Assembly (NCBI RefSeq): GCF_000599885.1
Contig: NZ_JFGT01000006.1
Span: 620,001 to 684,000, forward strand
From: Pantoea sp. IMH
Lineage (GTDB): Bacteria; Pseudomonadota; Gammaproteobacteria; Enterobacterales; Enterobacteriaceae
DNA length: 64,000 bases
Reading direction: 5' to 3'
The translations under genes and the position numbers were made by a program. Positions 27,586 to 37,340 of the stretch are shown here, piece after piece. The notes beneath the pieces were generated by a model. It worked only from the letters and a program-made list of their open reading frames with translations. It was not told the DNA's origin and did no database searches. Numbering within the stretch: the stretch's first letter is position 1; every line of letters starts with the position of its first letter.

Positions 27586-28467
27586 TCACCTTTCCCGCGT
27601 TGCCCCCCAACAGAGCAGTGACCCCAGGCTCACCATCGCTGCACCCTGCCAGAAAGGAGCAGAAAGTGGTGCCTGGAGAATAAACGAGGCCAGCAGCGCA
27701 GAAAATACCGGAATGAAATAGGACGCCGTGGCCATCACGGTAACGTTGCCATGCAGAATGCCAAAATTCCAGGCGGCATAACCAAATCCTATGGCGGCGG
27801 TTGCCAGAATAAGGCTGATTAGAACGGATAAATTGACCTGCATTTCCGGCTGGGGCGCAGAGAAAAACTTAAGCCACAGTACCAGCGCGGTTAGCAGAAA
27901 AAACAGCGTGATCCCGTTGCTGCCGCGGGCCATTTTCTTTGTCACCACACAATAAACAGCCCAGATAACGGCACCGCTGAAGGCAAGCCCGTAGCTGAGC
28001 GGATTGCTGTACAGGTTGTCCCTGATGCTGGCAAATGAGAAGCCTGCGCTGCCACCCAGCACCCGACATATTCCGGCCAGGGCAACCAGCAGACCGGGAA
28101 TAAGCCACAGGCGCACTTTTTGCTGGTTAACGCAGACCGCCAGCAGGATGGTCATGCCGGGCCAGAGATAGTTAATCATGCCGACCTCAATCGCCTGGGT
28201 GCGGGAGGCGGCGTAGCCGAGCGAAAGCGATAGACAGAGCTCATAGCTGACAAAAAGCAGGCTCCCGACAATCAGATAACGGCGCGGGAAGTTGCTCAGC
28301 CTTGGCATGCCGACGGTGAACATAAGTAAAACTGCGCTCAGCGTATAAATCACCGCCGCACCGCCGACGGGGCCAAGCCCTTCGCTAACGCTGCGGATCA
28401 GGCCAACCAGCGCGCTCCAGAGCAGAATCGCGGTCAGGCCGACTAACGTTGCTCGCTGCTGTGTCAT
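27586..28467 (-). CDS. yddG: Aromatic amino acid exporter YddG (DMT superfamily)
   Basis: A 293-residue inner-membrane protein with ten predicted helices, the same length as Escherichia YddG and closely alike throughout (SEGLGPVGGAA, EVGMINYLWPG, GYAAWNFGILHGNVTVMA, SLLCWGATR). YddG exports phenylalanine, tyrosine, tryptophan and related compounds such as paraquat. The window also holds the importer tyrP about 26 kb away. It is monocistronic. Confidence 0.9.
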   Translation of the reverse strand: MTQQRATLVGLTAILLWSALVGLIRSVSEGLGPVGGAAVIYTLSAVLLMFTVGMPRLSNFPRRYLIVGSLLFVSYELCLSLSLGYAASRTQAIEVGMINYLWPGMTILLAVCVNQQKVRLWLIPGLLVALAGICRVLGGSAGFSFASIRDNLYSNPLSYGLAFSGAVIWAVYCVVTKKMARGSNGITLFFLLTALVLWLKFFSAPQPEMQVNLSVLISLILATAAIGFGYAAWNFGILHGNVTVMATASYFIPVFSALLASFILQAPLSAPFWQGAAMVSLGSLLCWGATRER

Positions 28468-28846
28468 CAGGAAAAAACCTCAGAAAACGTCATGTCCGCT
28501 GTTGGCGTTAACGCGACGGGAAAGGGTAACCGGATGATGTGAATAACATTTATGCGTTGAGCCTGTAAAGCCCTGCGGCAGTTTAAAGCGCTGATTGCCT
28601 CAGGGAACGCTGCAACAGAGCGGGCCAGGCGGAAGCGAGTTCAGGCAGAGCGGATCGTAAAGGGGATACAGAGAGGAAAGCCGGGGATAATTTAGCGTGC
28701 TGAATAGCGCCATGAAGGTTCCTGACTACTACCGGTACCGATCCGGCGACGTTTTGCACGACCATTCGGTTTTTACATATTCGACTATGATTGATTTCTG
28801 GCGCTTGACGTTCAATGTTCACTTTCAGTCTTAACGAGGCAATCGA
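28468..28846. other. Promoter region before the trehalose operon
   Basis: A 380-bp divergent gap between yddG and treZ with no supported gene. I see no clear operator. Confidence 0.4.
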
Positions 28847-30634
28847 ATGGAGTCCAAATCATTTTCTGGAAGTTGGGGGGCCAGCTATGTGGCTGAAGAC
28901 GAGGTTTGTTTTCGGCTCTGGGCGTCTGGTCAGCAGCGCGTGGCACTGAGACTTTCCGGTGAAGACCGTGAGATGAAACAGGCCGGTGATGGCTGGTTTG
29001 AACTGCAGGTTTCCGGCGTTTCGCCGGGTGCCGAATATCATTTCGTCCTGGCTGACGGCATGGTGGTTCCTGACCCGGCATCACGGGCGCAGAAAGCGGA
29101 GGTGAATGGGCCATCGCTGGTCACCGATCCTACCCGTTATCGCTGGAAGAATACCGCATGGCATGGCCGACCGTGGATTGAAACGGTGGTCTATGAAATG
29201 CATATCGGGACGTTCACGCCCGAAGGCACCTATAAAGCGGCAATCGAAAAACTGCCTTATCTCGCCGGGCTTGGCATCACCATGATTGAAATTCTGCCGC
29301 TCTCGCAGTTTGGCGGTGACCGGGGCTGGGGTTATGACGGCGTACTGCTTTATGCGCCGCACGCCGCCTATGGTACCCCTGATGAGTTCAAAGCATTTGT
29401 GGATGCGGCACATGGTCATGGTCTCTCTGTGGTACTCGATATTGTGCTTAACCACTTTGGGCCAGAAGGGAATTATCTGCCGCTGCTCTCGCCTGAATTT
29501 TTCCATAAAGAGCGGGTGACGCCATGGGGCGCAGGTATCGCCTATGATGTTGACGCCGCCCGGCGTTATATCCTCGAAGCGCCGCTTTACTGGCTGGAAG
29601 AGTATCATCTCGACGGCCTGCGCTTCGACGCCATCGATCAGATTGAAGACAGCGCCAGCGAGCATGTGCTGATTGAAATCGCCCGGCGCATCCGCGAGCG
29701 CATTGTCGATCGACCGATCCATCTCACCACGGAGGACAGCCGCAACGTCATTTTCCTGCATCCTTACGAAGAAGATGGCACCGCGCCGCTTTTTACCGGC
29801 GAATGGAATGACGATTTCCATAACGCTGTGCACGTCCTCGCCACTGGCGAAACCCACGCCTATTACGCTGATTTTGCCGATGAGCCGGAAAAACGTGTGG
29901 CGAAGATCCTGACGGAAGGTTTCGCTTATCAGGGTGAAATTTCCTCGCAGTCGGGGGAGACGCGCGGGGTGCCGAGTGCCGGACAGCCGCCGGTCGCCTT
30001 TGTCGATTTCATTCAGAACCACGATCAGGTCGGCAACCGCGCTCAGGGCGAAAGGCTGATTACGCTGGCGGGTGCTGACCGTACCAAAGCGCTGCTTGCC
30101 ACGCTGCTTCTCTCGCCGCATATCCCTCTGCTGTTTATGGGCGAAGAGTATGGCGAAACGCAGCCGTTCCTCTTTTTCACGGATTTCCATGGCGATCTCG
30201 CCAAAGCCGTGCGTGAAGGGCGCGCCAGAGAGTTTGCCGGCCATAGCGGTCATGAAGGCGAAAGCGTGCCCGATCCTAACGATGCGCAAACTTTTATGAT
30301 GTCGAAGCTGGACTGGCAGAAAACGGCAAGCGACGAGGGGCAGGCCTGGCTGGCGCTCACCAGAACGCTGCTGGCGTTGCGTCAGGAACGCATTGTGCCC
30401 TTGCTGGCTACCGCTGGCGGCCACAGTGGCAAGGTTGTCGCCACCGCAAAAGGTTTCCTCGCGGTCTGCTGGACGTTCCCACAGGGGACGCTCTCAATCG
30501 CCCTTAACGTTGGCGAGGATCCCCAGCCGCTACCCGACTTGCCTGGCGAAACAATTTTTAGCTGGCCGGAAACAACAGACAATCTGCCGCAAAACGCGGT
30601 CATGGTTCGCCTGATGACAGGAGAATCCGCATGA
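28847..30634 (+). CDS. treZ: Maltooligosyltrehalose trehalohydrolase TreZ
   Basis: A 595-residue GH13 enzyme that cuts the terminal trehalose unit from maltooligosyl-trehalose. An N-terminal beta-sandwich (about 1-90) is followed by the catalytic barrel: WGYDGVLLYAPHAAYGTP, VLDIVLNHFGPEGNYL, the nucleophile region LRFDAIDQIED, LTTEDSRN and DFIQNHDQVGNRA. It is the first gene of a treZ-treY-glgX cluster; its stop overlaps the treY start by four bases (ATGA). GAGG precedes the start. No signal peptide is seen, so it acts in the cytoplasm. Confidence 0.95.
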   Translation: MESKSFSGSWGASYVAEDEVCFRLWASGQQRVALRLSGEDREMKQAGDGWFELQVSGVSPGAEYHFVLADGMVVPDPASRAQKAEVNGPSLVTDPTRYRWKNTAWHGRPWIETVVYEMHIGTFTPEGTYKAAIEKLPYLAGLGITMIEILPLSQFGGDRGWGYDGVLLYAPHAAYGTPDEFKAFVDAAHGHGLSVVLDIVLNHFGPEGNYLPLLSPEFFHKERVTPWGAGIAYDVDAARRYILEAPLYWLEEYHLDGLRFDAIDQIEDSASEHVLIEIARRIRERIVDRPIHLTTEDSRNVIFLHPYEEDGTAPLFTGEWNDDFHNAVHVLATGETHAYYADFADEPEKRVAKILTEGFAYQGEISSQSGETRGVPSAGQPPVAFVDFIQNHDQVGNRAQGERLITLAGADRTKALLATLLLSPHIPLLFMGEEYGETQPFLFFTDFHGDLAKAVREGRAREFAGHSGHEGESVPDPNDAQTFMMSKLDWQKTASDEGQAWLALTRTLLALRQERIVPLLATAGGHSGKVVATAKGFLAVCWTFPQGTLSIALNVGEDPQPLPDLPGETIFSWPETTDNLPQNAVMVRLMTGESA

Positions 30635-33162
30635 GAATCCCAACCTCGACGTACCGGATTCAGTTCCGTAACGGCATGACGTTTGACCGCGCTGCGGGTT
30701 TGGTTCCCTATCTCAGGCAGCTTGGTATCAGCCATCTTTATGCGTCGCCGATTTTTACCGCCACACCCGATTCGACGCACGGTTATGATGTCACCAATGC
30801 GAACGAAATCGATCCGACGCTGGGCGGGCGTGAAGGCTTTGATCGTATGGTCAGCGCGCTGAAGCAGGCTGGGCTTGGCCTGATCATCGATATCGTGCCG
30901 AATCATATGGCTGCTTCGCTGGAGAATGCCTGGTGGCGTGACGTGATAGAACATGGCAGCAAAAGCCGTTATGCGCACCACTTCGATATTGACTGGTCAA
31001 GACGGCTGACTCTGCCTTTCCTCGGCGATAGTTTTGAAAGCGTGCTGGAAAGTGGCGATATCAGCGTCAAACCCGATCCAAAAACCGGCAAACCGGCGCT
31101 CGCCTATTTTGAAAACTACTATCCGCTTGTGCCGGAAAGCTGGCAGGGGCGCGAAGCGGAAGTGCTGGCCATCACCGATAAGGCGGCCCTTGCTGCGCTG
31201 CACGATCGCCAGCCATGGCGCCTGATGTCCTGGCGTGACGCGCCTAACGATCTCTCCTACCGGCGTTTTTTTGAGATAACCGGCCTTGCTGGCGTCAGGG
31301 TAGAGGATGATGCGGTATTTGATGACTGTCATCAGCTGATCCTCGAACTTGTTCACTCCGGCGCCGTCGATGGTCTGAGAGTGGATCACGTGGATGGGCT
31401 GGCCGATCCGAAAGGCTATCTTCAGCGTCTGCGCCAAAAAGCGGGGCCGGATTGCTATATCACCGTCGAAAAAATCCTCGGTAAAGGTGAGCATCTTCCG
31501 GAAGAATGGCCGGTTTCAGGCACTACCGGTTATGAATTTATCGCGTCGCTCTCTGATGTGCTGGTTGATGATGAGAAGATCAGCGACCTGCGCAAGGCCT
31601 GGAATGATGTGGTCGGCAAGCCGGTCGATATGAAAGCTGAACTGCGCGCAGCGAAGCTGCTGATGGCGGACAGAAACTTTGCGGGTGAATTTTCCACATT
31701 GCTGAAACTCGCCTGCGCTATTGCTGAGAGTGAAGGTGTGGCGCAGCAGGAAACCGCGCTGCGGGCTGCGTTACGCGAACTGCTGGTTGCCTTTCCGGTT
31801 TACCGCACTTACGGCACGGAGACGGGCCTGCCGCCTGCCAGCGCCGCATTGCTGAAACAGATCCTCGATAAGGTCAAAACCAGCGATAACGCTCCCGAGC
31901 CAGCCGCTCTCGACTTTATTGCCGCACTGCTGACGGGCGATGTCTCTGACGAAGCGTCCGGCGATGCTGCCAGTTTCCGAACGCGGTTCCAGCAGCTTAC
32001 CGGCCCGCTGATGGCGAAATCGGTGGAGGATACGCTCTTTTTCCGTCAGAACATGGATCTGGCGCTGAACGAAGTGGGCGCGGAACCGATGCCGCGCGTC
32101 TTCTCCCTCAGCCGCTTCCATCAGGAGATGAAAACCCGCCTCGAACGCCAGCCCGATGCGCTGTCAGGCACGTCAACCCACGATACCAAACGCGGTGAGG
32201 ATGCCCGGGCGCGGCTCTATACGCTGACGGAAGCGCCGGACCTCTGGGCAGAAAGCGTTGCGCGCTGGCGCGACATGAACCAGTCACAGGTGGTGACCCT
32301 CGATGACGGCCCGGCGCCGAGGCCCGCCGTTGCCTGGATGCTTTATCAGGCGCTGGCTGGCGTCTGGCCGGTCACGCTTCGTCCTGACCAGGCGGAGGAA
32401 TTGAGAGAACTGGAGGGGCGCTTCCTGGCATTTGTTGAAAAAGCCCTGCGCGAAGCGAAGCTGCGCACCGACTGGGCCGACAGCAATGAAGCCTACGAAA
32501 AAGCGGTACTTGATTACGCCAGCCACCTGCTATCTCCTGATAACCAGCTATTCTTAAATGACTTTTGTGACACGCTTCAGCCCTTTATCCGGGCGGGACT
32601 GGTTAACGGACTCACCCAGACGGTAATCAAACTGACGGCACCGGGCGTCCCCGATATCTATCAGGGAAGCGAGGCGCTGAACTTCAGCCTTGTCGACCCG
32701 GATAACCGCCGTGAGCCCGATTTTGCCGGTCTTGAGAAGATGTTGTCTGGCTATGAAAACAAGCCTGTTATGCAAGCAGGCCGGCTGAATGGAGAGCAGA
32801 AGCAGCATATTATCGCCCGCGTACTGCATTTCCGTCAGCAGCAGCCTCTGCTGTTTCGCCAGGGAGGTTATCTGCCGCTTACCGCGACAGGCAGCCAGGC
32901 GGATAACGTGATTACCTATGCCCGGGAGGTTAACAATACGGCGTTGATTGTCGTTGCGCCGCGTCTTGTTTTTGGCACAACTGAGGAAAGTCCTGAGACG
33001 CCTCATCATACCGGCTGGGCACAGACGCAAGTCAGCCTGCCTGCAACCCTTGCTAACCGACGCTATCGTGACATTCTCAGCGGAGAAGAAATCGGGGTCA
33101 CCGACGCCATTCAGCTTGATGCTGCCGCGCCCGGATCGCCCCTCATTCTGGTAACGATATAA
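30631..33162 (+). CDS. treY: Maltooligosyltrehalose synthase TreY
   Basis: An 843-residue GH13 enzyme that isomerises the reducing-end alpha-1,4 bond of a maltodextrin to alpha-1,1, giving maltooligosyl-trehalose for TreZ. Motifs: GISHLYASPIF near the N-terminus, LIIDIVPNHMA, the nucleophile region VDGLRVDHVDGLADP, ITVEKILG for the acid, and the family mark STHDTKRGEDARARL. Translation is probably coupled to treZ through the ATGA overlap. Confidence 0.95.
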   Translation: MRIPTSTYRIQFRNGMTFDRAAGLVPYLRQLGISHLYASPIFTATPDSTHGYDVTNANEIDPTLGGREGFDRMVSALKQAGLGLIIDIVPNHMAASLENAWWRDVIEHGSKSRYAHHFDIDWSRRLTLPFLGDSFESVLESGDISVKPDPKTGKPALAYFENYYPLVPESWQGREAEVLAITDKAALAALHDRQPWRLMSWRDAPNDLSYRRFFEITGLAGVRVEDDAVFDDCHQLILELVHSGAVDGLRVDHVDGLADPKGYLQRLRQKAGPDCYITVEKILGKGEHLPEEWPVSGTTGYEFIASLSDVLVDDEKISDLRKAWNDVVGKPVDMKAELRAAKLLMADRNFAGEFSTLLKLACAIAESEGVAQQETALRAALRELLVAFPVYRTYGTETGLPPASAALLKQILDKVKTSDNAPEPAALDFIAALLTGDVSDEASGDAASFRTRFQQLTGPLMAKSVEDTLFFRQNMDLALNEVGAEPMPRVFSLSRFHQEMKTRLERQPDALSGTSTHDTKRGEDARARLYTLTEAPDLWAESVARWRDMNQSQVVTLDDGPAPRPAVAWMLYQALAGVWPVTLRPDQAEELRELEGRFLAFVEKALREAKLRTDWADSNEAYEKAVLDYASHLLSPDNQLFLNDFCDTLQPFIRAGLVNGLTQTVIKLTAPGVPDIYQGSEALNFSLVDPDNRREPDFAGLEKMLSGYENKPVMQAGRLNGEQKQHIIARVLHFRQQQPLLFRQGGYLPLTATGSQADNVITYAREVNNTALIVVAPRLVFGTTEESPETPHHTGWAQTQVSLPATLANRRYRDILSGEEIGVTDAIQLDAAAPGSPLILVTI

Positions 33163-33227
33163 GTTTGTGAACAATAACAACGAATCGCCTGTGCGAGTAA
33201 AACGCAACATTCGAAGGAGAAGAATGA

Positions 33228-35303
33228 ATGTCTGACGGTAAGCATTTTGAAATTACAGCAGGGTCTGGCCAGCATCTCGGGGCCAATTATGACGGTGAAG
33301 GGGTTAACTTCGCTATTTTCTCAGCGCATGCGGAACGCGTGGAGCTTTGCCTGTACGATCCCAGCGGAGAAAATGAAATTGCCCGGCTGACCCTGCCGGA
33401 ATATACCCATGAAATCTGGCATGGTTATGTGCCGGGCCTGCAACCCGGCGCGCTGTATGGCTATCGCGTGCATGGCCCTTACGATCCTGAAAACGGCCAC
33501 CGCTTTAATCCAAACAAGCTGCTGATTGACCCCTACGCACGCGAACTGGCGGGTGATATTGAGTGGAACGAGGCGCACTACGCCTATGATCTGCTTCACG
33601 AAGATAAAGATCTGACGTTTGACGAGCGTGACAGTGCGCCGTTCATGCCGAAATGCCGGGTTATCGATCCCAACGAGTTTGACTGGGAAGACAATAACCG
33701 GCCCTCAATTGCCTGGCCGAATACGGTCGTGTATGAAACGCATGTAAAAGGGTTTACCCAGCTTAACTCCGCAATACCTGCTGAACTGCGCGGTAACTTT
33801 GAAGGGATGGGCCATAAAGCCTCCGTCGACTACATCAAAAGCCTGGGCATTACTTCGGTAGAGCTTATGCCGGTTCACTGGTTCCCGGACGATCAGCACC
33901 TGCTGGATCGTGACCTGAAGAACTTCTGGGGCTATAACACGCTTGCTTTCTTTGCGCCTGCATCACGCTATTACGGGCCGAAAGGGATTCAGGGCTTCCG
34001 CGATATGGTGCGCGCTTTCCATGACGCCGGTATCGAAGTGATCCTCGACGTCGTTTATAACCACACCGCGGAAGGGAATGAGCTTGGGCCAACGCTTTCG
34101 CTGAAAGGCATCGATAACTTCTCTTACTACCGCACCATGCCCGATCAGCACCGTTACTACATCAACGATACCGGCACGGGCAACACTGTAAATACCTCAC
34201 ATCCGCGCGTATTGCAGATGGTGATGGATTCGCTGCGTTACTGGGCCGAATCGATGCACGTTGACGGTTTTCGCTTCGACCTGGGCACCATTCTTGGGCG
34301 CGAGCCGGAAGGGTTCAACGAACGCGGCGGCTTTTTCGACGCGATGATGCAGGATCCGGTCCTCTCCAAACTGAAACTGATTGGCGAACCCTGGGATATC
34401 GGGCCGGGTGGCTATCAGGTTGGCGGCTTCCCGCCGGGCTGGGCAGAGTGGAACGACAAATACCGCGACACGGTGCGTGAATACTGGTTAGGCAATAATG
34501 TCTCAACTGATTTTGCGGCACGCCTGCTCGGTTCTGGCGATCTTTACGACCAGCGCGGCCGCCGCCCATGGTCCAGCGTTAACTTCGTGACCGCGCATGA
34601 TGGCTTCACGCTCAACGATCTGGTTTCTTATAACGAGAAACACAATGACGCGAACGGCGAAGACAATAACGACGGGCACAACGATAACCGCTCCTGCAAT
34701 TACGGCGCGGAAGGGCCGACAGAAGAGGCGGAGATCAACGCTATCCGCGAGCGGCAGAAGCGCAACTTCCTGGCCACGATGATCTTTTCCCACGGTACGC
34801 CGATGCTGCTGGCGGGTGATGAGTTTGGTCGCAGCCAGCTGGGTAACAATAACGGCTACTGTCAGGACAGCGAGATCTCCTGGGTGCACTGGGACGATCT
34901 GCCGGAAACCTGCGAGGCACTGCGGGAGTTTACCCGTCACATTATCAGTCTGCGTGCCGCTCAGCCGCTGCTGCGCCGTGAGAACTGGCGCGACGGCATG
35001 GTGATCGAATGGTTTAACGCCGGCGGCGGTTACCAGCAGGAAGAGCAGTGGGATGAAGGGTCAACGCTGGGTCTTTATATCAGCCGTGACGACCTGAAAG
35101 GTCAGGAGGGGATCTGGCACGATGTGCTGATGCTTTTTAACCCGTTTGAAGGCACGGTGCCTTTTGCCATTCCGCAGTCAGGCGAGGGCGGCTGGGTGCT
35201 TGAGCTGACCACCTCTGAAGCCCTTGAAAAGGGGCTGGTGATCAACAAAGAAGTGGACTTCGAACTTGAAGGCCGCAGCATCGCGCTCTTCAGACGCCCG
35301 TAG
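33228..35303 (+). CDS. glgX: Glycogen/maltodextrin debranching enzyme GlgX (TreX)
   Basis: A 691-residue isoamylase-type GH13 enzyme that removes alpha-1,6 branches from glycogen, feeding linear chains to TreY. It has the N-terminal CBM48-like domain (GVNFAIFSAHAERVELCLYD) and barrel motifs VILDVVYNHTAEGN, VDGFRFDLGTILG, LIGEPWDIGPGGYQ and TAHDGFTLNDLVSYNEKHN. AAGGAGA lies upstream of the ATG at 33228. The gene is 65 bp after treY in the same direction, so it works as treX of the trehalose route. Confidence 0.95.
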   Translation: MSDGKHFEITAGSGQHLGANYDGEGVNFAIFSAHAERVELCLYDPSGENEIARLTLPEYTHEIWHGYVPGLQPGALYGYRVHGPYDPENGHRFNPNKLLIDPYARELAGDIEWNEAHYAYDLLHEDKDLTFDERDSAPFMPKCRVIDPNEFDWEDNNRPSIAWPNTVVYETHVKGFTQLNSAIPAELRGNFEGMGHKASVDYIKSLGITSVELMPVHWFPDDQHLLDRDLKNFWGYNTLAFFAPASRYYGPKGIQGFRDMVRAFHDAGIEVILDVVYNHTAEGNELGPTLSLKGIDNFSYYRTMPDQHRYYINDTGTGNTVNTSHPRVLQMVMDSLRYWAESMHVDGFRFDLGTILGREPEGFNERGGFFDAMMQDPVLSKLKLIGEPWDIGPGGYQVGGFPPGWAEWNDKYRDTVREYWLGNNVSTDFAARLLGSGDLYDQRGRRPWSSVNFVTAHDGFTLNDLVSYNEKHNDANGEDNNDGHNDNRSCNYGAEGPTEEAEINAIRERQKRNFLATMIFSHGTPMLLAGDEFGRSQLGNNNGYCQDSEISWVHWDDLPETCEALREFTRHIISLRAAQPLLRRENWRDGMVIEWFNAGGGYQQEEQWDEGSTLGLYISRDDLKGQEGIWHDVLMLFNPFEGTVPFAIPQSGEGGWVLELTTSEALEKGLVINKEVDFELEGRSIALFRRP

Positions 35304-35330
35304 TCTTTTCCGTTTAGCATAATGTAACAG

Positions 35331-35358
35331 CAGGCACTGATAACGCTATCAGTGCCTG
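35331..35358 (+). terminator. Perfect stem-loop after glgX
   Basis: CAGGCACTGATA and TATCAGTGCCTG pair exactly around ACGC. The T tract is missing, so it may end transcription weakly or protect the 3' end; it lies between convergent genes. Confidence 0.55.
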
Positions 35359-35417
35359 GATTCACTGGAACGGCATCAGCTCAGGATCAGCCTGAAAGAC
35401 AGGACCTGGAGAGGGAT

Positions 35418-36116
35418 TCAGTTCGCCGGTTTTGTTGCCACCCAGCCATGGATCAGCAACGACTGAAAAAAACGCTGCGGCGTCAGAAATCCGGATGCGG
35501 TAATCAGGCGTTCGGTCTGTTCTGGCGGCAGCAGAAGCAGACGTTGTTCCATTTGCGCTTTCAGTTCCTGAGGCGTGCGTTTGGTGTTGCTGGCAAGGGA
35601 ATGCATGCCCGCCCAGGCAACCAGTTTCTCCTCAAAATCTTGCGCAGCCATATCCCCAGCAATTTCAGCGGTAATCATCTTAGCACCGGGTAGCAGCTGG
35701 GCGTGCATTTGCTGATAGATCCCATTGCGCGTATCTGACTGAATAAAATGGGTAACCAGCAGGCAAAGGGCAGCATCATAGTCACCGCTGACCGGCATAT
35801 CGCCAAGATAGCCTTCGGTCAGCATGCAGCGTTCACTTAACCCTTTGCGTTGCAGCTTTTCGGCGCATACGGCGAGCATATCAGGAGAGGGAGCCACGCC
35901 CGTAAAGCGCCAGCCCGGGTGCGTTTCAGCCAGGCGAACTATCTCCGATCCGGTGCCCACACCTACGCATAAAATCCTCGCATCTTCAGGGAGATCGCGC
36001 AGCAGGATCGAAATAAGCAGATGGAGATTATGCGAAATTGCGTCCATCGCGGCATTATAAGCGTCGTATTGCCGGGAAAATTCGCTATTAAAGATATCAT
36101 TAGTGTCATTGTTCAT
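35418..36116 (-). CDS. Class I SAM-dependent methyltransferase
   Basis: A 232-residue methyltransferase with motif I ARILCVGVGTGSEIV, an acidic strand (GVAPSPDML) and a conserved LLVTHFIQ segment. The overall shape is like small-molecule methyltransferases of the TehB/CmoA type. ATG 36116 (GAGG upstream) is favoured over an in-frame ATG at 36197. The substrate is unknown. It is convergent with glgX and not in an obvious operon. Confidence 0.78.
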   Translation of the reverse strand: MNNDTNDIFNSEFSRQYDAYNAAMDAISHNLHLLISILLRDLPEDARILCVGVGTGSEIVRLAETHPGWRFTGVAPSPDMLAVCAEKLQRKGLSERCMLTEGYLGDMPVSGDYDAALCLLVTHFIQSDTRNGIYQQMHAQLLPGAKMITAEIAGDMAAQDFEEKLVAWAGMHSLASNTKRTPQELKAQMEQRLLLLPPEQTERLITASGFLTPQRFFQSLLIHGWVATKPAN

Positions 36117-36327
36117 CAGGATCCTCGCAGTGCACCCACGGCTAGTCTTAGACTGATATAGCTTATACGGGTAATGCTTTTTGTGCCGGATAACCAATAC
36201 CCAGCGATCGAGGCACTCTGACGCGTTCAGGATGCGTAGGCTACGTTCAAATTATCGATACGATAAGCGTGGAGACAGAACCAGTTAGCCGATGCCAGAG
36301 TTCACTATTGGTCCACTAACCCAGTTT

Positions 36328-37215
36328 TTAGCGCAGCTGTGCCTCGCTAAGCATTTCCAGCAGGAAATCACTGACGGCCCGCACGCGCGTGGAGGCTGTG
36401 AGATCGGCATGGCTGACCAGCCAGATATCCTCGGCAAAAACCTTCTCTGCTGGCAATACCTCAGTCAGTTCTGGGTAATGTGAAGCGATAAAACAGGGCA
36501 GTACGGCCAGTCCAAGCGCCGCTCTGACGGCGGCAATATGGGAATCGAGGCTGGTGACCACCAGTGCCGGCGTGTGCTTCGGGCATGTTTCGCTGAGCCA
36601 TCTGGCCGCCGGAAGATGGGCATAAGCTGTATCCCAGCTGATAAATCTTCTGCCGCTAAGCGGCTCCGCTTCAGGTGCCGGATGCTGACGCAGGTAGGCT
36701 TCGCTGCCATAAATCGCCGATCTGATGCATCCCGCCCGGCGGATCTTGAGCGTCTGCTGGACAGGCCGGATCAGGCGAAGCGCCAAATCCGCATCATGAC
36801 GACTGACTGAAACCGTGTTTACCCCGGTGATGATCTCCAGCGTGATGCCGGGAAACCGGGCGGCAAAACGCGGCAGGGCGGGAATAATAAGATGGCTTGC
36901 CAGCGTTGACGCGGTAGCCAGGCGAACCGTACCGGTCGGGTGCCGATCGTAGCCCGCTATATCGCTTTCGAGCTGGAGCACTTTCTCTTCGACTTCTTCC
37001 GCATAACGCATAAGGTCCCGTCCGGCGTCGGTCAGGAAATAGCCAGACTGATGATGGATAAAAAGCCTGACGCTGAGCGCCGTCTCGATCATACCGATCC
37101 GCCTTGAAACCGTAGACTGACTTACACGGAGCGCTTCCGCCGTTTTTGTCAGGCTCTGCGTTCTGGCCACGGTAAGAAAAAATCGCAGATCGTTCCAGTC
37201 CATCTTCTGAGCCAT
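36328..37215 (-). CDS. LysR-family regulator
   Basis: A 295-residue LysR regulator: winged HTH at the N-terminus (DWNDLRFFLTVARTQSLTKTAEALRVSQSTVSRRI) and an effector domain. It is transcribed divergently from the SnoaL-hydrolase gene with 125 bp between the two starts, the usual layout for a LysR protein and its target. The effector is unknown. It resembles the subgroup that often controls oxidoreductase or hydrolase genes. Confidence 0.87.
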   Translation of the reverse strand: MAQKMDWNDLRFFLTVARTQSLTKTAEALRVSQSTVSRRIGMIETALSVRLFIHHQSGYFLTDAGRDLMRYAEEVEEKVLQLESDIAGYDRHPTGTVRLATASTLASHLIIPALPRFAARFPGITLEIITGVNTVSVSRHDADLALRLIRPVQQTLKIRRAGCIRSAIYGSEAYLRQHPAPEAEPLSGRRFISWDTAYAHLPAARWLSETCPKHTPALVVTSLDSHIAAVRAALGLAVLPCFIASHYPELTEVLPAEKVFAEDIWLVSHADLTASTRVRAVSDFLLEMLSEAQLR

Positions 37216-37340
37216 TTTTATTTTCTGTTTATGGAAAATGATTCCCCTATTTTATCCCTGTTTATCCCCCGTCGGTAGAAATAAACTGCCCAGCATCAGC
37301 AGCCCCGTTTTGGCGGTGCTTTCTCTACCGGAGTGAAATA

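Noticed and set aside
29081-30424. A 447-codon open frame antisense to treZ
   Set aside because: It mirrors the codon structure of treZ, and its translation shows no known family features.
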